From the NCBI RefSeq assembly GCF_036173105.1, contig NZ_CP108053.1, positions 1,798,001 to 1,862,000 on the forward strand: a stretch of 64,000 nucleotides of DNA, in the 5' to 3' direction. Under the pieces are notes generated by a model. The model searched no databases. It was not told where the DNA came from and saw only the letters and a program-made list of their open reading frames with translations. A program made the position numbers and the translations under genes. The DNA is from Streptomyces sp. NBC_00287. Its GTDB lineage: Bacteria; Actinomycetota; Actinomycetes; Streptomycetales; Streptomycetaceae. Below, one piece after another: positions 1-7,503 of the stretch (position 1 is its first letter; every line of letters begins with the position of its first letter).

Positions 1-1
1 C

Positions 2-37
2 GATCAGGAGCTCTCACACATCCTGGCGGAGAGCTGA
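2..37 (+). CDS. ssgB: SsgB C-terminus (partial, cut by window edge)
   Basis: Only the last 11 codons and the TGA stop are inside the window, reading DQELSHILAES. I recognise this ending from Streptomyces SsgB, the SALP-family protein that positions FtsZ at sporulation septa by working with SsgA. The identification rests on memory of the C-terminus and on agreement with the downstream gene order seen in S. coelicolor. No domain can be checked because the body of the gene lies to the left. Confidence 0.6.
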   Translation, partial: DQELSHILAES

Positions 38-330
38 GGCGGGGCACCACCAAGCCGCCCGGCGCCGTCGACTCGGGGAGACGGCTCGGGCACAGGTCAA
101 ACAATCGCATACGGTATGCGCCGATGCCGTCACCGTGAGTCACCTGCGGGGGCGGCATCGGCGTGCGTGGGTTCGCTCCGCCCGCGGCCTGATCCTCGCG
201 GTCCGCGGCGCTTTTCGGTTGCCCCCGGCTACCACGCACCTGGCGCGGCCGTACCGCCGTCGGCGAAGCTACTACCATCGGCCAGCATCGGCGGGCGCCT
301 GCGCCCGACCCTCAGGCCAGGGAGCGAAAC

Positions 331-891
331 GTGCTGATCACCCACGACACCCGGTGCGCCCTCGACGCCGTCGTGGATCTGGTGAACACCGCACCGGAGG
401 ACGACACGACGGCGGACGCGCTGCCGGATGTCGCGGCACTCGCCGATTTTGTGCGCAAGCACGAGATCAGCGATGTCGGCGTGCTCTCGGAGCTGGATCT
501 GTCCGCGGTGCGCAAGGTCCGGGGGAAGTTCGCCCGCGTCTTCGCGGCACCGGACGCCCGGACCGCCTCCAGCCTGATCAACGAGTTGGTCGCCGCCGCC
601 GGCACCACTCCGCGGCTCACCGATCACGACGGCTACGACTGGCATGTGCACTACTTCGCGCCCGGTGCCTCCGTCGCCGATCATCTGGCCGCCGACTGCG
701 GCATGGCGCTGGCGTTCTTCGTGGTCGCCGGGGAGCAGGAGCGGCTACGGCGCTGCGAGGCCCCCGACTGCCGTCGCGCCTTCGTCGACCTCTCCCGCAA
801 TCGCTCCCGGCGCTACTGCGACAGCCGGACCTGCGGCAACAGGCTGCATGTGGCCGCGTACCGGGCGCGGCGCAAGGAAGCCGCGGGCTGA
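331..891 (+). CDS. CGNR zinc-finger transcriptional regulator (ABATE domain)
   Basis: This 186-residue protein has the N-terminal ABATE-like domain (roughly residues 1-130) and a C-terminal CGNR zinc finger (roughly 140-185). The finger shows four cysteines, in RRCEAPDCRR and RYCDSRTCGNR, followed by a basic YRARRK tail. The family is described as putative stress-induced transcription factors, with the finger probably binding DNA. The GTG start is chosen because GGAGCG lies 4 bases before it. The gene stands alone on its strand and ends before a strong hairpin. The ligand or signal sensed by the N-terminal domain is unknown. Confidence 0.85.
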   Translation: MLITHDTRCALDAVVDLVNTAPEDDTTADALPDVAALADFVRKHEISDVGVLSELDLSAVRKVRGKFARVFAAPDARTASSLINELVAAAGTTPRLTDHDGYDWHVHYFAPGASVADHLAADCGMALAFFVVAGEQERLRRCEAPDCRRAFVDLSRNRSRRYCDSRTCGNRLHVAAYRARRKEAAG

Positions 892-923
892 GCACCCCGG
901 CCCGGGTCGGACATCGGCGTCGA

Positions 924-956
924 CGCGGGCCCCGGCGGGTGGCGCCGGGGGCCGCG
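924..956. terminator. GC-rich hairpin between convergent genes
   Basis: A 14-bp stem with one mismatch (924-937 with 943-956) and a 5-base loop sits between the stop of the CGNR gene and the stop of the small membrane protein gene on the other strand. It probably ends transcription from both sides, as U-poor hairpins do in Streptomyces. Confidence 0.6.
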
Positions 957-964
957 GGTACGGC

Positions 965-1117
965 TCAGAGCAGCAGCAGATCGTGCAGCGCAGCCATGAG
1001 CAGCAGACACCCGATCACCGCAAGGAAGATCATCAGCGGTGGCTGGGAAAGGGCGAAGAGGCATCCGCGCGGCTCGTCCTGCGGCGGCGCGGTCTCGCTC
1101 TGTGTCGTGTCCAGCAT
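965..1117 (-). CDS. Small membrane protein, 50 aa
   Basis: An ATG-to-TGA frame of 50 codons. The first 27 residues are polar (MLDTTQSETAPPQDEPRG and on); the C-terminal half is one hydrophobic helix (LMIFLAVIGCLLLMAAL) ending in a leucine run. This is a single-pass or tail-anchored membrane protein with no recognised family. No other start codon lies in frame for at least 15 codons upstream. The ribosome binding site is weak (GCGAG directly before ATG), so the start or the gene itself is uncertain. It is convergent with the CGNR gene. Confidence 0.45.
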   Translation of the reverse strand: MLDTTQSETAPPQDEPRGCLFALSQPPLMIFLAVIGCLLLMAALHDLLLL

Positions 1118-1286
1118 CTCGCGGGCGATGATGGCGTAGTGAACCCTCCCGGCGCGATCAACACGCCCGGAAGTAGCGGGAGTTCGCCTTAATCCGCGAT
1201 GTCCGGTCCGGGTCTTGATCGATTACGGACGGGCGGCGACCCACTGTGTCGTTTCAGCCGGCATGCGGTCGTCATATGCCGTGCTT

Positions 1287-1709
1287 CTAGATGCCGTGCT
1301 TCTTCAGGATGGCCTCGATGTCGCTGAAGTCCTCCTGGGGTCCCGCCGCGGGCTTGGCCGCCGGGCGGGAGCCGGAGCCCAGGGAGGGCGCCGAGGCCGC
1401 CGGGGCCACCGCGTCACGGCGAGCGGACCTGGCCTCCTTGGGCTTGCCGCCACCCCGGCGGCGCTCCACGGCGCGGGTGCTCGCGAACAGCATCCAGGAG
1501 GCACCGAGCACGCCGAAGCCTGCCCACGCGACCGGACTGAACGCGGTGTCCGCCAGCCACTCGACGACCCCGGTCATCACCAGGCCAAGGGGAACGAGCG
1601 AGTACGCGGCAAGCCGGGCGGCGGAGAGGAAACGCTTGCGGTACGCCGTGACCGCCGCGATGCCCAGGCCGGCCGCGGCGACGGCGGAACAGACGGTCTC
1701 GGCAATCAT
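1287..1709 (-). CDS. Conserved actinobacterial membrane protein, 140 aa
   Basis: The protein has three hydrophobic segments (about residues 5-20, 31-48 and 58-76), then a basic RRRGGGKPK linker and an Ala/Pro-rich tail ending in DFSDIEAILKKHGI. That acidic-to-basic ending looks conserved and could be a docking motif; I recognise no enzymatic domain. The ATG at 1709 is chosen because the hydrophobic N-terminus starts there and the longer frame upstream reads as shadow sequence. It is divergent from the DsbA-like gene, with about 190 bp between them for promoters. A 13-base piece of its last codons is repeated just after the stop. Confidence 0.7.
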   Translation of the reverse strand: MIAETVCSAVAAAGLGIAAVTAYRKRFLSAARLAAYSLVPLGLVMTGVVEWLADTAFSPVAWAGFGVLGASWMLFASTRAVERRRGGGKPKEARSARRDAVAPAASAPSLGSGSRPAAKPAAGPQEDFSDIEAILKKHGI

Positions 1710-1898
1710 CCGGTCCTCCAGACAGGATTCGGTCAGGCGCGGGGCCTTCGTCCCTTCCATCCTGCACCTACGAGGCCCCGCCGGGCCATGCTCCCGCCGG
1801 ACATCAGGGACATCTCCGGGTCGGCTCCTCCGAAGGTGCCGTTCCGGTCGTAGATCCCTGATTGGGCCGGGCGGGTTCCGGGCTGGGAGACTGGGCGC

Positions 1899-2426
1899 AT
1901 GAGCGACTCCTCCCCCGTCCGTCCCGCCGCGCCCGTCCTCGACGTCTGGTGCGAACTCCAGTGCCCGGACTGCCGTACCGCCCTCGACGACCTGCGGGCC
2001 CTGCGCGCCCGCTACGGCGACCGGCTGGAGCTCCGGCTGCGGCACTTCCCGTTGGAGAAGCACAAGCACGCCTTCGCCGCCGCGCAGGCCGCCGAGGAGG
2101 CCCTGGAGCAGGGGCAGGGGTGGCCGTACGTGGAGGCTGTGCTGGGCCGGGTCGAGGAGCTGGACCGTAAGGGGGAACCCTTCCTGGTCGAGGTGGCCGG
2201 GGAACTCGGTCTGGACGCCGAGGAGTTCGACACCGCGCTGATCGACGGCCGGCACATCCTGATCGTGGACGCCGACCAGGCCGAGGGCAAGGCGATCGGC
2301 GTGACCGGCACCCCGACGTACGTCATCGGCGGCGAACGCCTGGACGGCGGCAAGAGCCAGGAGCGGCTGCGGGAGCGGATCGAGGAGATCGTGGACCGGC
2401 TGCTCGCCGGGGCCGGGCAGGCCTGA
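1899..2426 (+). CDS. DsbA-family thiol oxidoreductase
   Basis: A 175-residue cytoplasmic thioredoxin-fold protein. The active-site CPDC (Cys22 and Cys25) follows the first strand, VLDVWCELQCPDC, and the cis-proline loop is GTPTYVIGG. A helical insertion lies between them, as in DsbA/FrnE relatives. No signal peptide is present, so it probably reduces or isomerises disulfides, or handles small thiol adducts, in the cytoplasm rather than acting as a secreted DsbA. ATG follows GGGAG by 8 bases. The gene is single and divergent from the small membrane protein gene. Confidence 0.85.
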   Translation: MSDSSPVRPAAPVLDVWCELQCPDCRTALDDLRALRARYGDRLELRLRHFPLEKHKHAFAAAQAAEEALEQGQGWPYVEAVLGRVEELDRKGEPFLVEVAGELGLDAEEFDTALIDGRHILIVDADQAEGKAIGVTGTPTYVIGGERLDGGKSQERLRERIEEIVDRLLAGAGQA

Positions 2427-2465
2427 TCTCGGCGCCGGGGCCTGTACCCAGCAGCTTCTTGTCCA

Positions 2466-3290
2466 TCAGAGCAGGTTCTTGTACATCGAGTAGCCCACCG
2501 GCACATAGCCCAGCGACGTGTAGAGGCGCTCGGCCGGGGTGTTGTCCGCGAAGACATTGAGGCCGATGACCCGCTGCCCGGCGGCCACCGCCTGGGCCTC
2601 GGCCAGCAGCATCAGCGTGCGGCCGTGGCCCCGGCCGCGGAAGCGCGCGTCGGCCTCGACGTCGAAGACATACGCCTTGTCCCCCGCGACCGACAGCCAC
2701 AGGGCGCCGACGGTCTCGCCCTCGTGCTCCAGGACGCTGATCAGCATGCCCTCGGTGTCCAGGCCCCGCGGCAGCAGCTTGGCGTGGTCGCTGACCGACT
2801 TGGCCCACGCCTGGTCCTCGGGTACCCCGCGCTCGATCCAGCTCCGCGCGTACTCCGCGTTGCCGTGCTCCACCCACGGCTCGTACTCGGCCGACGTCAT
2901 GGGCCGGCCCCGGCTGCCCTCGGGCAGTTCGGGCGGGGTGGCGGCGAGCTGTTTCTCCATGCCGCGGTTGCGGTGGACGTAGCCCAGCGCGGTGGCGAGG
3001 CGGAGCGCGGGCTCGGATTCTCCCGGCACCCTGATCTCGACGCGGGTGCAGCCCCAGCCGCGGGCCACCTCCTCGGCGGCGAGCGCGGCCACGGTGCCCC
3101 GGCCGCGTCTGCGGTCCGGCTCCTCGATGCTCAGGTCGCTGATGCGCGCGACGGTCGGCCCGAACAGGGGGTCCGTCGCGAGGTGTATCGCGCCGACGGG
3201 ACGGCTGTTCACGCACACCTGGAAGTGGCGCGACAGCACCCCGTCGGCGTCTCGCTGGAGCGGCTCGGTCGGCCGCAGGGTGGTGGTCAT
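2466..3290 (-). CDS. Double-domain GNAT N-acetyltransferase
   Basis: The 274-residue protein carries two GNAT folds, like mycothiol synthase MshD. The N-terminal copy has RRRGRGTVAALAAEE (acetyl-CoA loop, about residue 60), and the C-terminal copy has RFRGRGHGRTLMLLAEAQ followed by the NTPAERLYTSLGYVPVG signature. Acetyl-CoA binding is most convincing in the C-terminal half. The substrate is unknown; MshD proper is about 300 residues and is not clearly matched. The start is the ATG at 3290, after which the sequence becomes protein-like. A near-copy of its last codons follows the stop codon. Confidence 0.8.
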   Translation of the reverse strand: MTTTLRPTEPLQRDADGVLSRHFQVCVNSRPVGAIHLATDPLFGPTVARISDLSIEEPDRRRGRGTVAALAAEEVARGWGCTRVEIRVPGESEPALRLATALGYVHRNRGMEKQLAATPPELPEGSRGRPMTSAEYEPWVEHGNAEYARSWIERGVPEDQAWAKSVSDHAKLLPRGLDTEGMLISVLEHEGETVGALWLSVAGDKAYVFDVEADARFRGRGHGRTLMLLAEAQAVAAGQRVIGLNVFADNTPAERLYTSLGYVPVGYSMYKNLL

Positions 3291-3343
3291 CAGAGGTGTT
3301 CTACCCCCGTCCACAGCCCATGTCAGCCCGTTGTTGCGGGCCT

Positions 3344-4165
3344 TTACGGATCTTGGTCGTGGCCGGACCGCTCGTCGAAGATCCGCATCGCCTTGGCGGT
3401 CACCGGGCCTGGGGCGCCCGGCAGTTCGCGCTCGTCGACGCGGTGCACGGCCTGTACGTCCCGCAGGGTCGACGTCAGGAAGATCTCGTCGGCCCGCTCG
3501 AGAACGTCCAGCGGCAGATCGGTCTCCTTGGCGCCCGTCCACTCCACGACCAACTCGCGGGTGATGCCCGCAAGACAGCCGGAGGCGACCGGCGGGGTGT
3601 GGATCTCGCCGTCCAGGACGACGAAGACGTTCGACCCGGTGCCCTCGCAGAGTTGGCCGACCGTGTTGGCGAACAGCGCCTCGGAGCCGCCGTGTTGGTG
3701 GGCGCGGGCCAGGGCGACGACGTTCTCGGCGTACGAGGTCGTCTTCAGGCCGGTGAGCGCGCCGCGTTCGTTGCGGGTCCAGGGGACCGTGATCACGGCG
3801 GTGGAGTCGGGGCGGCGGGTGGTCTCGCCGAGGGCGACGACGAGGGTCGGGCCGTGTTCGCCGCGGTCGGAGCCGAGGGGGCCGTGGCCGCCGGTGTAGG
3901 TGATGCGCAGCCGGCCGAGCGGCATCGGATTCGCTTCGAGTACGGCCGTACAGGCGCGGCGGACCTCGTCGTGGTCGGGGTCCGGCAGGCCGAGGCCGCG
4001 TGCGGAGCGGGTCAGCCGGTTCAGATGCCGGGTGAGCGCGAACGTCTTCCCGTCCGTCGCCTTCACCGTCTCGAAGATGCCGTCGCCCACGGTCAGTCCG
4101 TGGTCGAAGACGGAGACGCGGGCGGACTCGATGTCCTGCAGCCCGCCGTCGAGCCAGATCTTCAC
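3344..4165 (-). CDS. pabC: Aminotransferase class IV, probable aminodeoxychorismate lyase
   Basis: A 273-residue PLP enzyme of fold type IV. It shows the N-terminal WLDGGL, SVFDHGLTVGDGIFET, the Lys-bearing TGLKTTSYAENVVALARA segment and CEGTGSNVFVV. The class includes 4-amino-4-deoxychorismate lyase, D-alanine aminotransferase and branched-chain aminotransferases. Its coupling to pabB (GTG start overlapping the pabB stop by 4 bases, GTGA) points to the lyase that makes 4-aminobenzoate for folate. GGAGGA lies 5 bases before the GTG. Residues alone do not exclude another class IV activity. Confidence 0.8.
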   Translation of the reverse strand: MKIWLDGGLQDIESARVSVFDHGLTVGDGIFETVKATDGKTFALTRHLNRLTRSARGLGLPDPDHDEVRRACTAVLEANPMPLGRLRITYTGGHGPLGSDRGEHGPTLVVALGETTRRPDSTAVITVPWTRNERGALTGLKTTSYAENVVALARAHQHGGSEALFANTVGQLCEGTGSNVFVVLDGEIHTPPVASGCLAGITRELVVEWTGAKETDLPLDVLERADEIFLTSTLRDVQAVHRVDERELPGAPGPVTAKAMRIFDERSGHDQDP

Positions 4166-5202
4166 GTCAGTCCTCCACTTGCTTCGTACGCCCCCGACGC
4201 TACCGCGAGCAGCCGGGACGCCTTCAGTTCGGTCTCCTGCCACTCCCCCGCCGGGTCGGAGCCCCAGGTGATGCCGGCGCCGGTGCCGAAGCGCAGCGCG
4301 CCGTCCGCGCGGTCGATCCAGAAGGTGCGGATGCCGACCGCGAGCTCGCCGGTCCCCCGGTCCGCGTCGACCCAGCCGATGCCGCCGCAGTACGGGCCCC
4401 GGGGTGCCGTCTCCAGGGCGTCGATGATCCGCAGCGCGCTGGACTTGGGGGCGCCGGTGACCGAGCCGGGCGGGAAGGCGGCGGCGAGCAGCTCGGGCCA
4501 GCCGGCGTCGGGGCGCAGCTCGCCGCGCACGGTGGAGACGAGGTGGACCAGGCCGGGGTGCTTCTCCACGGCGCACAGGTCGGGGACGGTGACCGAGCCG
4601 GTGGCGCAGACGCGGCCCAGGTCGTTGCGGACCAGGTCGACGATCATCACGTTCTCGGCGTAGTCCTTCTCCAGCAGGTCCGCCTCGGTGCGCCCGGTGC
4701 CCTTGATCGGCCCGGACTCCACGATCCGGCCGTCCCGGCGCAGGAACAGCTCCGGGGAGGCGGTGGCGATCTCCACTCCGTGCCCCGGCAGCCGGATCGT
4801 TCCTGCATAGGGCGCCGGGTTGCCGCGGGCCAGCAGTGCGGTCAGGGCGTCCACGTCGGCGTCGGGGGCGACCGGTGCGGAGAGCACGCGGCAGAGGTTG
4901 GCCTGGTAGACCTCGCCGGCCGCGATGTGCTCGCGGATGCGGCGCACGCCCGCGGTGTACGCGGCGCGGTCGAGGGAGGAGGTCCAGTCGTCCGCCCCCG
5001 GACCGCGCCAGGCGCCCGGCACCGGGGCGGGCACGGCCGACTCCCGTACGTCCCGGAAGCGGGCGCAGGTCAGCCGGCCCTCGAAGTCCGCGGCGACGGC
5101 CCAGAAGCCGGTGGAGTCCAGGGCCGCGGGGTCGCTGGTGACGTCGAGGAGGCCGGTGGCGAGACGGTCGCCGAAGCGGGCCAGTGGAGGGAGGTCGAGC
5201 AC
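4162..5202 (-). CDS. pabB: Aminodeoxychorismate synthase component I
   Basis: A chorismate-binding enzyme that aminates chorismate to 4-amino-4-deoxychorismate. The catalytic-domain motifs are AGEVYQANLCR, SPELFLRRDGR, PIKGTGR, DLVRNDLGRV, GSVTGAPK and YCGGIGW. The lysine in PIKGT is the PabB hallmark; TrpE has alanine there. The protein is shorter than the E. coli enzyme, and no glutamine amidotransferase domain or neighbour is present, so the amidotransferase must be elsewhere. I chose the GTG at 5202, giving 346 residues that begin LDLPPLARFG; a start at 5268 would add 22 unconvincing residues. It is translationally coupled to pabC downstream. Confidence 0.85.
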   Translation of the reverse strand: MLDLPPLARFGDRLATGLLDVTSDPAALDSTGFWAVAADFEGRLTCARFRDVRESAVPAPVPGAWRGPGADDWTSSLDRAAYTAGVRRIREHIAAGEVYQANLCRVLSAPVAPDADVDALTALLARGNPAPYAGTIRLPGHGVEIATASPELFLRRDGRIVESGPIKGTGRTEADLLEKDYAENVMIVDLVRNDLGRVCATGSVTVPDLCAVEKHPGLVHLVSTVRGELRPDAGWPELLAAAFPPGSVTGAPKSSALRIIDALETAPRGPYCGGIGWVDADRGTGELAVGIRTFWIDRADGALRFGTGAGITWGSDPAGEWQETELKASRLLAVASGAYEASGGLT

Positions 5203-5322
5203 GGTGTCGAGTCTATGGCGGGTGACTCCGGGGTGACCTGGGCATGTCCGCGCGGGGGCTCTGACCACGTCCGTCGGCAGGTCGGGCGGGGGTGAGGCGC
5301 AGCACGCTGCACAAACGCGTTT

Positions 5323-5350
5323 TTGTACTGGCCCAGGAATCCGCTAGAGT
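5323..5350 (+). promoter_or_regulatory. Promoter of the tRNA cluster
   Basis: TTGTAC (5323-5328) and TAGAGT (5345-5350) are separated by 16 bases and match the vegetative HrdB-type consensus. They end about 40 bases before the first tRNA. Confidence 0.75.
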
Positions 5351-5391
5351 TCAACACGTCGCCGGGCCGCGCAAGCGAAACGGAAAGACAG

Positions 5392-5464
5392 GCGAACGTA
5401 GCTCAGTTGGTAGAGCGCAACCTTGCCAAGGTTGAGGTCGCGAGTTCGAACCTCGTCGTTCGCT
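5392..5464 (+). tRNA. tRNA-Gly (GCC)
   Basis: A 73-base cloverleaf. The acceptor stem GCGAACG pairs with CGTTCGC, the D arm is GCTCAGTTGGTAGAGC, the anticodon GCC lies at 5425-5427 in a TTGCCAA loop, and the T arm contains GTTCGAA. The discriminator is T and CCA is not encoded. Confidence 0.95.
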
Positions 5465-5504
5465 CGGAAGAGCAAGGGGGATCATCCCGAACCCCCACAC
5501 TCCT

Positions 5505-5575
5505 GGTGGAGTGGCCGAGAGGCGAGGCAACGGCCTGCAAAGCCGTCTACACGGGTTCAAATCCCGTCTCCACCT
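5505..5575 (+). tRNA. tRNA-Cys (GCA)
   Basis: A 71-base cloverleaf. The acceptor GGTGGAG pairs with CTCCACC, the anticodon GCA is at 5537-5539 in a CTGCAAA loop, and the T arm has GGTTCAAAT. The discriminator is T, followed by an encoded CCA (5576-5578), unlike the Gly gene. Confidence 0.95.
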
Positions 5576-5579
5576 CCAA

Positions 5580-5651
5580 GGACGATTAGCTCAGCGGGAG
5601 AGCGCTTCCCTGACACGGAAGAGGTCACTGGTTCAATCCCAGTATCGTCCA
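5580..5651 (+). tRNA. tRNA-Val (GAC), copy 1
   Basis: A 72-base cloverleaf with acceptor GGACGAT pairing with ATCGTCC, anticodon GAC at 5612-5614 in a CTGACAC loop, and discriminator A. It begins only one base after the CCA of tRNA-Cys, so the two must be processed from one transcript. Confidence 0.95.
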
Positions 5652-5678
5652 CTGGATCTTCATCGAGGATCCGAACCC

Positions 5679-5750
5679 GCGCGATTAGCTCAGCGGGAGA
5701 GCGCTTCCCTGACACGGAAGAGGTCACTGGTTCAATCCCAGTATCGCGCA
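5679..5750 (+). tRNA. tRNA-Val (GAC), copy 2 with altered acceptor stem
   Basis: The body is identical to copy 1 (anticodon GAC at 5711-5713), but the acceptor stem is GCGCGAT pairing with ATCGCGC. The two changes per arm compensate and keep all pairs. Confidence 0.95.
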
Positions 5751-5784
5751 CGCAGCACTCGTGATCTTCGGGTCACGGTCCCGA

Positions 5785-5856
5785 GGACGATTAGCTCAGC
5801 GGGAGAGCGCTTCCCTGACACGGAAGAGGTCACTGGTTCAATCCCAGTATCGTCCA
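5785..5856 (+). tRNA. tRNA-Val (GAC), copy 3
   Basis: Sequence identical to copy 1 across 72 bases, with anticodon GAC at 5817-5819. It is the last tRNA of the cluster and is followed directly by a terminator. Confidence 0.95.
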
Positions 5857-5862
5857 CACACC

Positions 5863-5892
5863 GAAGCCCCCGGCCTTGTGGTCGGGGGCTTC
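5863..5892. terminator. Terminator after the tRNA cluster
   Basis: A perfect 10-bp stem, GAAGCCCCCG with CGGGGGCTTC, around a 10-base loop, followed by TTCGT. It lies between the last tRNA and the stop of the convergent zinc-ribbon gene and may serve both. Confidence 0.8.
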
Positions 5893-5918
5893 TTCGTGCG
5901 CGCCGCGGGCCAGCCGGC

Positions 5919-6215
5919 TCAGCTGGAGAAGAGCATGTGGCCGAAGCTCTTCTGACGCTTGTGGCCGTAGTGCCCGTGGCCGCCGTGCTGCGGGGCGCCC
6001 CAGGCCGGGGCCGCGGGGGCGGGGGCCGCCGGGTAGGCCTGCGGGGCGGGCGGGGCCGGTGGGGCCGCCGGCTGGGACCACTGGGACTCCAGACGGGTCA
6101 GGGCCTCCAGCTCGCCGTAGTCCAGGAATATCCCGCGGCAGCCACTGCACTGCTCGATCTGGACGCCGTTGCGGTTGTACGTGTGCATCGGGGCACGACA
6201 CTTCGGACACTGCAT
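5919..6215 (-). CDS. TFIIB-type zinc-ribbon protein, 98 aa
   Basis: The N-terminal 45 residues form a zf-TFIIB ribbon: CPKCRAPM (Cys3, Cys6) and QCSGCRGIFLDYGELEAL (Cys23, Cys26), the usual pattern of this family. A Pro/Ala-rich linker (about 50-75) and a His/Gly stretch (HGGHGHYGHKR) follow. Zinc binding by the four cysteines is expected; the histidine-rich tail could also bind metal. The role of these small proteins is not established. The ATG start begins the ribbon directly. Confidence 0.85.
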   Translation of the reverse strand: MQCPKCRAPMHTYNRNGVQIEQCSGCRGIFLDYGELEALTRLESQWSQPAAPPAPPAPQAYPAAPAPAAPAWGAPQHGGHGHYGHKRQKSFGHMLFSS

Positions 6216-6295
6216 GGTCGGCTCAACTCCTCGCCGGTCGGTCCTGCTTCGCGTATCGCCAGGACAGACTCTGTCCGGCTGCGGTCGGTTGCACC

Positions 6296-7237
6296 CTACT
6301 TGGCTGATTCGTACGTCAACTCGGGCGGGGTGGACGCCATTCGGTCACAGGCGTCGATCAAGGACTGCTCGACCTCGTCGAGGGGGCGGCCGGCTGTCGC
6401 CGCCTTGGCTATGGCAGTGGCGGCGGTCTGTACGGTCAGGGCGCGGGCCGGGATGTCGAGGGTGGGCCAGGGGTCGCCGTGCGCGCTGATCGCGGGGCCG
6501 GCCGCGGCGCGGTAGGCGGTGAGGAAGCGGGTCCACTCCTCGGGGGCGAGCAGGCCGCAGGCGTACCAGGCGGCGGGGCGGGCGAGGTCCCAGGCGGGGA
6601 CGCCGGTGCCGAGGTCGTCGACGTCTATGAGCCGCCAGGGGCCGTGTGGGGCGGGGTGGCGGACGAGCTGGCCGAGGTGGAAGTCGCCGTGGCAGAGGGT
6701 GCGGGTGCCGTCGTCCGGCATGGGGGTCTCGGCTCGGGCCCAGGCGGGGAGGGTGTGCCAGGCGCGGAGGACCGGCTTGGCGGCGGTGGTCGCGGCGGCC
6801 TTCAGTCGTCCTACGGCTTGGGCGGCCTTGGCGGGGCCACGCATGGTTGGCGTCCCCGCGAGGGGTGGGTGGCTGTGCAGACGGGCGAGGAGGGTGGCGG
6901 CGGCTTCCCAGGGGGCGGCGTCCGGGTCTTGCGGGTCTACGGGGGTGCCGTACGGCCAGCAGGTCACCAGGCGGCCGTGGAGGGGGGCGGGGGTGTTGGT
7001 GAGCGGGGGCAGCAGTACGTCGGGGACGGCTGCGGCGGTGGCGAGCCGGAGGGTGAGCTCGGTGAGGTCGGTGTTCGGGGGGTGGGCCTTGGCGACGGTG
7101 TCCGCGTGCCGGACGACGGTGCCGTCGGCGCGGTCGGCGAGGGTTTCGGGGGCCCCGCAGGGGCAGGCGGAACGGCGTGCGTGGGCGGTGACTGTGGCGG
7201 TACGGGTCAGGTCCGGCACGAGGGGGTGGGCTGTCAC
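6296..7237 (-). CDS. Aminoglycoside phosphotransferase-family kinase
   Basis: A 313-residue protein of the APH/choline-kinase fold. It has the catalytic-loop sequence LCHGDFHLGQLVRH (Brenner motif HGDxHxxN-like, with Gln where Asn is usual) and the metal-binding LIDVDDLGTGVPAWDLARPAAW. The N-terminal lobe is Pro/Ala/Thr-rich. The GTG at 7237 is preceded by GGGAG. Members phosphorylate small molecules such as aminoglycosides, homoserine or sugars; the substrate here cannot be told. The N-to-Q change in the catalytic loop deserves a look but occurs in some family members. Confidence 0.75.
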   Translation of the reverse strand: MTAHPLVPDLTRTATVTAHARRSACPCGAPETLADRADGTVVRHADTVAKAHPPNTDLTELTLRLATAAAVPDVLLPPLTNTPAPLHGRLVTCWPYGTPVDPQDPDAAPWEAAATLLARLHSHPPLAGTPTMRGPAKAAQAVGRLKAAATTAAKPVLRAWHTLPAWARAETPMPDDGTRTLCHGDFHLGQLVRHPAPHGPWRLIDVDDLGTGVPAWDLARPAAWYACGLLAPEEWTRFLTAYRAAAGPAISAHGDPWPTLDIPARALTVQTAATAIAKAATAGRPLDEVEQSLIDACDRMASTPPELTYESAK

Positions 7238-7382
7238 GGGGCTCCCTGCGAGGGTGGGTCTGTCGGTGAGGGTACGCAGGGGTGGGCCCGGGGTGTAGGT
7301 GGGCGCCGGCCCAGCAGCACGGTGTCCGGGGGCCGCAGGTCCCCAGGGGCGGCCCGGCAAGTTGGCGTGCCCGGGCAAAGGT

Positions 7383-7416
7383 AATGCCGGCGCAGCTCCC
7401 CAGCTGCGCCGGCATT
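7383..7416. terminator. Perfect 15-bp hairpin
   Basis: A 15-bp stem without mismatch (7383-7397 with 7402-7416) and a CCCC loop, followed by TTTG on the plus strand. It lies in the 266-base gap between two minus-strand genes and probably ends the small membrane protein transcript. The remainder of the gap shows no gene. Confidence 0.6.
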
Positions 7417-7503
7417 TGTGCCGTCCGCCGCACCCCCGTCCCCACGGGGTTTCATGGGTGGATGTCCCCGCCCGGACCGCTCTTCCGGGCCTGGGGTCGC
7501 CGC

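Noticed and set aside
5511..6515. Long open frames running through the tRNA cluster and beyond
   Set aside because: They translate tRNA sequence three times (repeated RLAQRESASLTRK) and have no ribosome binding site; the cloverleaf genes explain the sequence.
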